A DNA stretch of 5,942 bases from Desulfobacterales bacterium (lineage in GTDB: Bacteria; Desulfobacterota; Desulfobacteria; Desulfobacterales; QNYZ01), in NCBI GenBank assembly GCA_029938515.1, contig JAOZUU010000185.1:1-5942 (forward strand), given 5' to 3'. Made by a program: the position numbers and the translations under genes. Each line of letters opens with the position of its first letter. The first letter of the stretch is position 1. This document shows positions 5,103 to 5,942 of the stretch, piece after piece. The notes beneath the pieces were generated by a model. That model had not been told where the DNA came from. It saw only the letters and a program-made list of their open reading frames with translations, and ran no database searches.

Positions 5103-5942
5103 ATAGGAGCCAGGCTCAATGGGTCGGGAGTATCTCGAGCAAGGCGGGCCAGCATCCACCAGAATGCTTTTGCTTTTATAACACAGTTGAGACCGTGTGA
5201 GTGTGCACAGATTTCAATATTACACCCTCCTCCTCTTTCGGCCCGCTCCGGAAGGTTCCGACAGTCGGTGGGATGCTCGTCGCACCAGTCATCACACCAG
5301 AGACAGGTGCCGTCCTCCTCGTCATGGTAGTTTCCGTCCAGGTCATGGGCTTCTATGTCGGCAAAATCAAAGAGGATTTTATCATTATTCTTGCAAAAGT
5401 TTCTGATACGGTCATTATTTGCCTTAAGCGTCGGATCTACCGTGCCTGGATCGTTGTGCTTTACCTCGCGGTGCCCAGTCATATAAACAAAAGCGACATC
5501 CGGGTGCTGCGCTTCCAACTCACTCATTGCCTGCAGGTACTGATCAATGTATTCCGCAGTACTGTTACCCACTTGTCCGCACCATGCCCAGCCGGAAACT
5601 GTGAAAAGATTTGAATCGAGCACTTTGTCCGTTCCCTCCCAGGCAGCGGCACCTTCCCAGTACCCCAAATGACCGTCATCCGTGTCGGGCCAGAGTCCTT
5701 CCTCCCACATCCGCAGGGAAGGTGGACTCGTTTTATCTGGCAGATCAGGATTACGAGCACCGTTTCTATCCTCACATGAAAAATAATATTTCTTATGATC
5801 TATATTTTTGTCCAGCCATTTCAGCCCAGCCATTATCTGTGAGCCATGGGAGGTATGGCCGTAATGGATGGTGATCTTTTTTGCTTTTTCGAGCCATTCG
5901 GTAGGGATCTGGTCAAACTTTTTAACGGCTGTGTGATCAACT
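5069..5942 (-). CDS. Putative secreted SGNH-like hydrolase (HTSHGSQ family), 5' end beyond window
   Basis: The minus-strand frame stays open to the right edge; 290 residues are visible, and the true start lies outside. Conserved-looking blocks, numbered from the first full codon: ITIHYGHTSHGSQI at 23-36; a GWAWCG block at 117-122; FVYMTGH at 151-157; NNDRIRNFC then ILFDFADIE up to 197; and CAHSHGLNC at 245-253 before AKAFWWMLARLA. This order matches, from memory, a poorly characterised family of secreted proteins in Bacteroidota and deltaproteobacteria that resembles SGNH/GDSL hydrolases. The substrate is unknown. Ten cysteines, five of them in 213-240, suggest disulfides outside the cytoplasm. 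The family usually ends soon after LARLAG; here about 22 extra residues (RDTPDPLSLAP...) run into the DUF362 junction, so the tail is probably captured sequence. The ATG at 5833 is internal to the conserved region and is not the start. Confidence 0.7.
   Translation of the reverse strand, partial: VDHTAVKKFDQIPTEWLEKAKKITIHYGHTSHGSQIMAGLKWLDKNIDHKKYYFSCEDRNGARNPDLPDKTSPPSLRMWEEGLWPDTDDGHLGYWEGAAAWEGTDKVLDSNLFTVSGWAWCGQVGNSTAEYIDQYLQAMSELEAQHPDVAFVYMTGHREVKHNDPGTVDPTLKANNDRIRNFCKNNDKILFDFADIEAHDLDGNYHDEEDGTCLWCDDWCDEHPTDCRNLPERAERGGGCNIEICAHSHGLNCVIKAKAFWWMLARLARDTPDPLSLAPIHMLLLNLNDL

Noticed and set aside
5197..5874. Plus-strand frames of 69-137 codons in the right part
   Set aside because: They are shadows of the minus-strand hydrolase, which carries the family-like blocks. 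Their own sequences show no domain pattern.
1..5942. CRISPR array, tRNA or rRNA gene, complete insertion sequence
   Set aside because: I saw no regularly spaced repeats, no tRNA-like TTCGA loop with matching arms, no rRNA signature and no transposase with terminal inverted repeats.

Overview
This window looks like a scarred accessory region of a bacterial chromosome, probably from a sulfate-reducer-like deltaproteobacterium (Desulfobacterota). That placement is an inference. It rests on mid-range GC, an EcoEI-type HsdR, the start of a DUF362 protein and a structured intergenic repeat whose text (GATGAACTCGTAAAAAG and the block after it) resembles, from memory only, repeats in Desulfobacterales genomes. 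No search was run.

Layout, left to right. (1) 1-2298, minus strand: a nearly complete type I restriction subunit HsdR that runs off the left edge. Its ATG overlaps the TGA of a 23-codon micro-ORF, and an AT-rich spacer with a 13-bp direct repeat lies upstream. (2) 2585-2972, minus strand: three short coding scraps. They are a 65-codon ORF whose C-terminus matches RecG-like/AlbA_2 ATP-binding proteins, a 21-codon ORF tail, and the last 42 codons of a type I methyltransferase, HsdM. (3) 2973-4205, minus strand: an intact 410-aa AAA_14/DUF4143 ATPase with its own promoter. Its stop codon directly abuts the HsdM scrap. (4) 4206-4883: no intact gene. It holds a palindrome, a 13-bp inverted repeat inside a broken small gene, and a repeat able to fold into a branched structure. 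(5) 4884-5102, plus strand: the first ~54 codons of a DUF362 gene, then unrelated sequence. (6) 5069-5942, minus strand: most of an HTSHGSQ-type putative hydrolase that runs off the right edge and converges on the DUF362 stub.

How the parts relate. The left half reads as a type I restriction-modification operon that has lost most of its modification half: the HsdM tail, the RecG-like tail and HsdR lie in one orientation, and no specificity subunit HsdS is visible. The AAA_14 ATPase sits where the rest of hsdM should be. HsdR alone cannot act without HsdM and HsdS, so it is either an orphan or served by subunits elsewhere. The right half is a second junction where two truncated genes meet tail to tail. 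I see no clearly new multi-gene system. The most interesting items are the rearrangement joints, the ATPase promoter with its palindrome, the branched repeat and the poorly characterised hydrolase.
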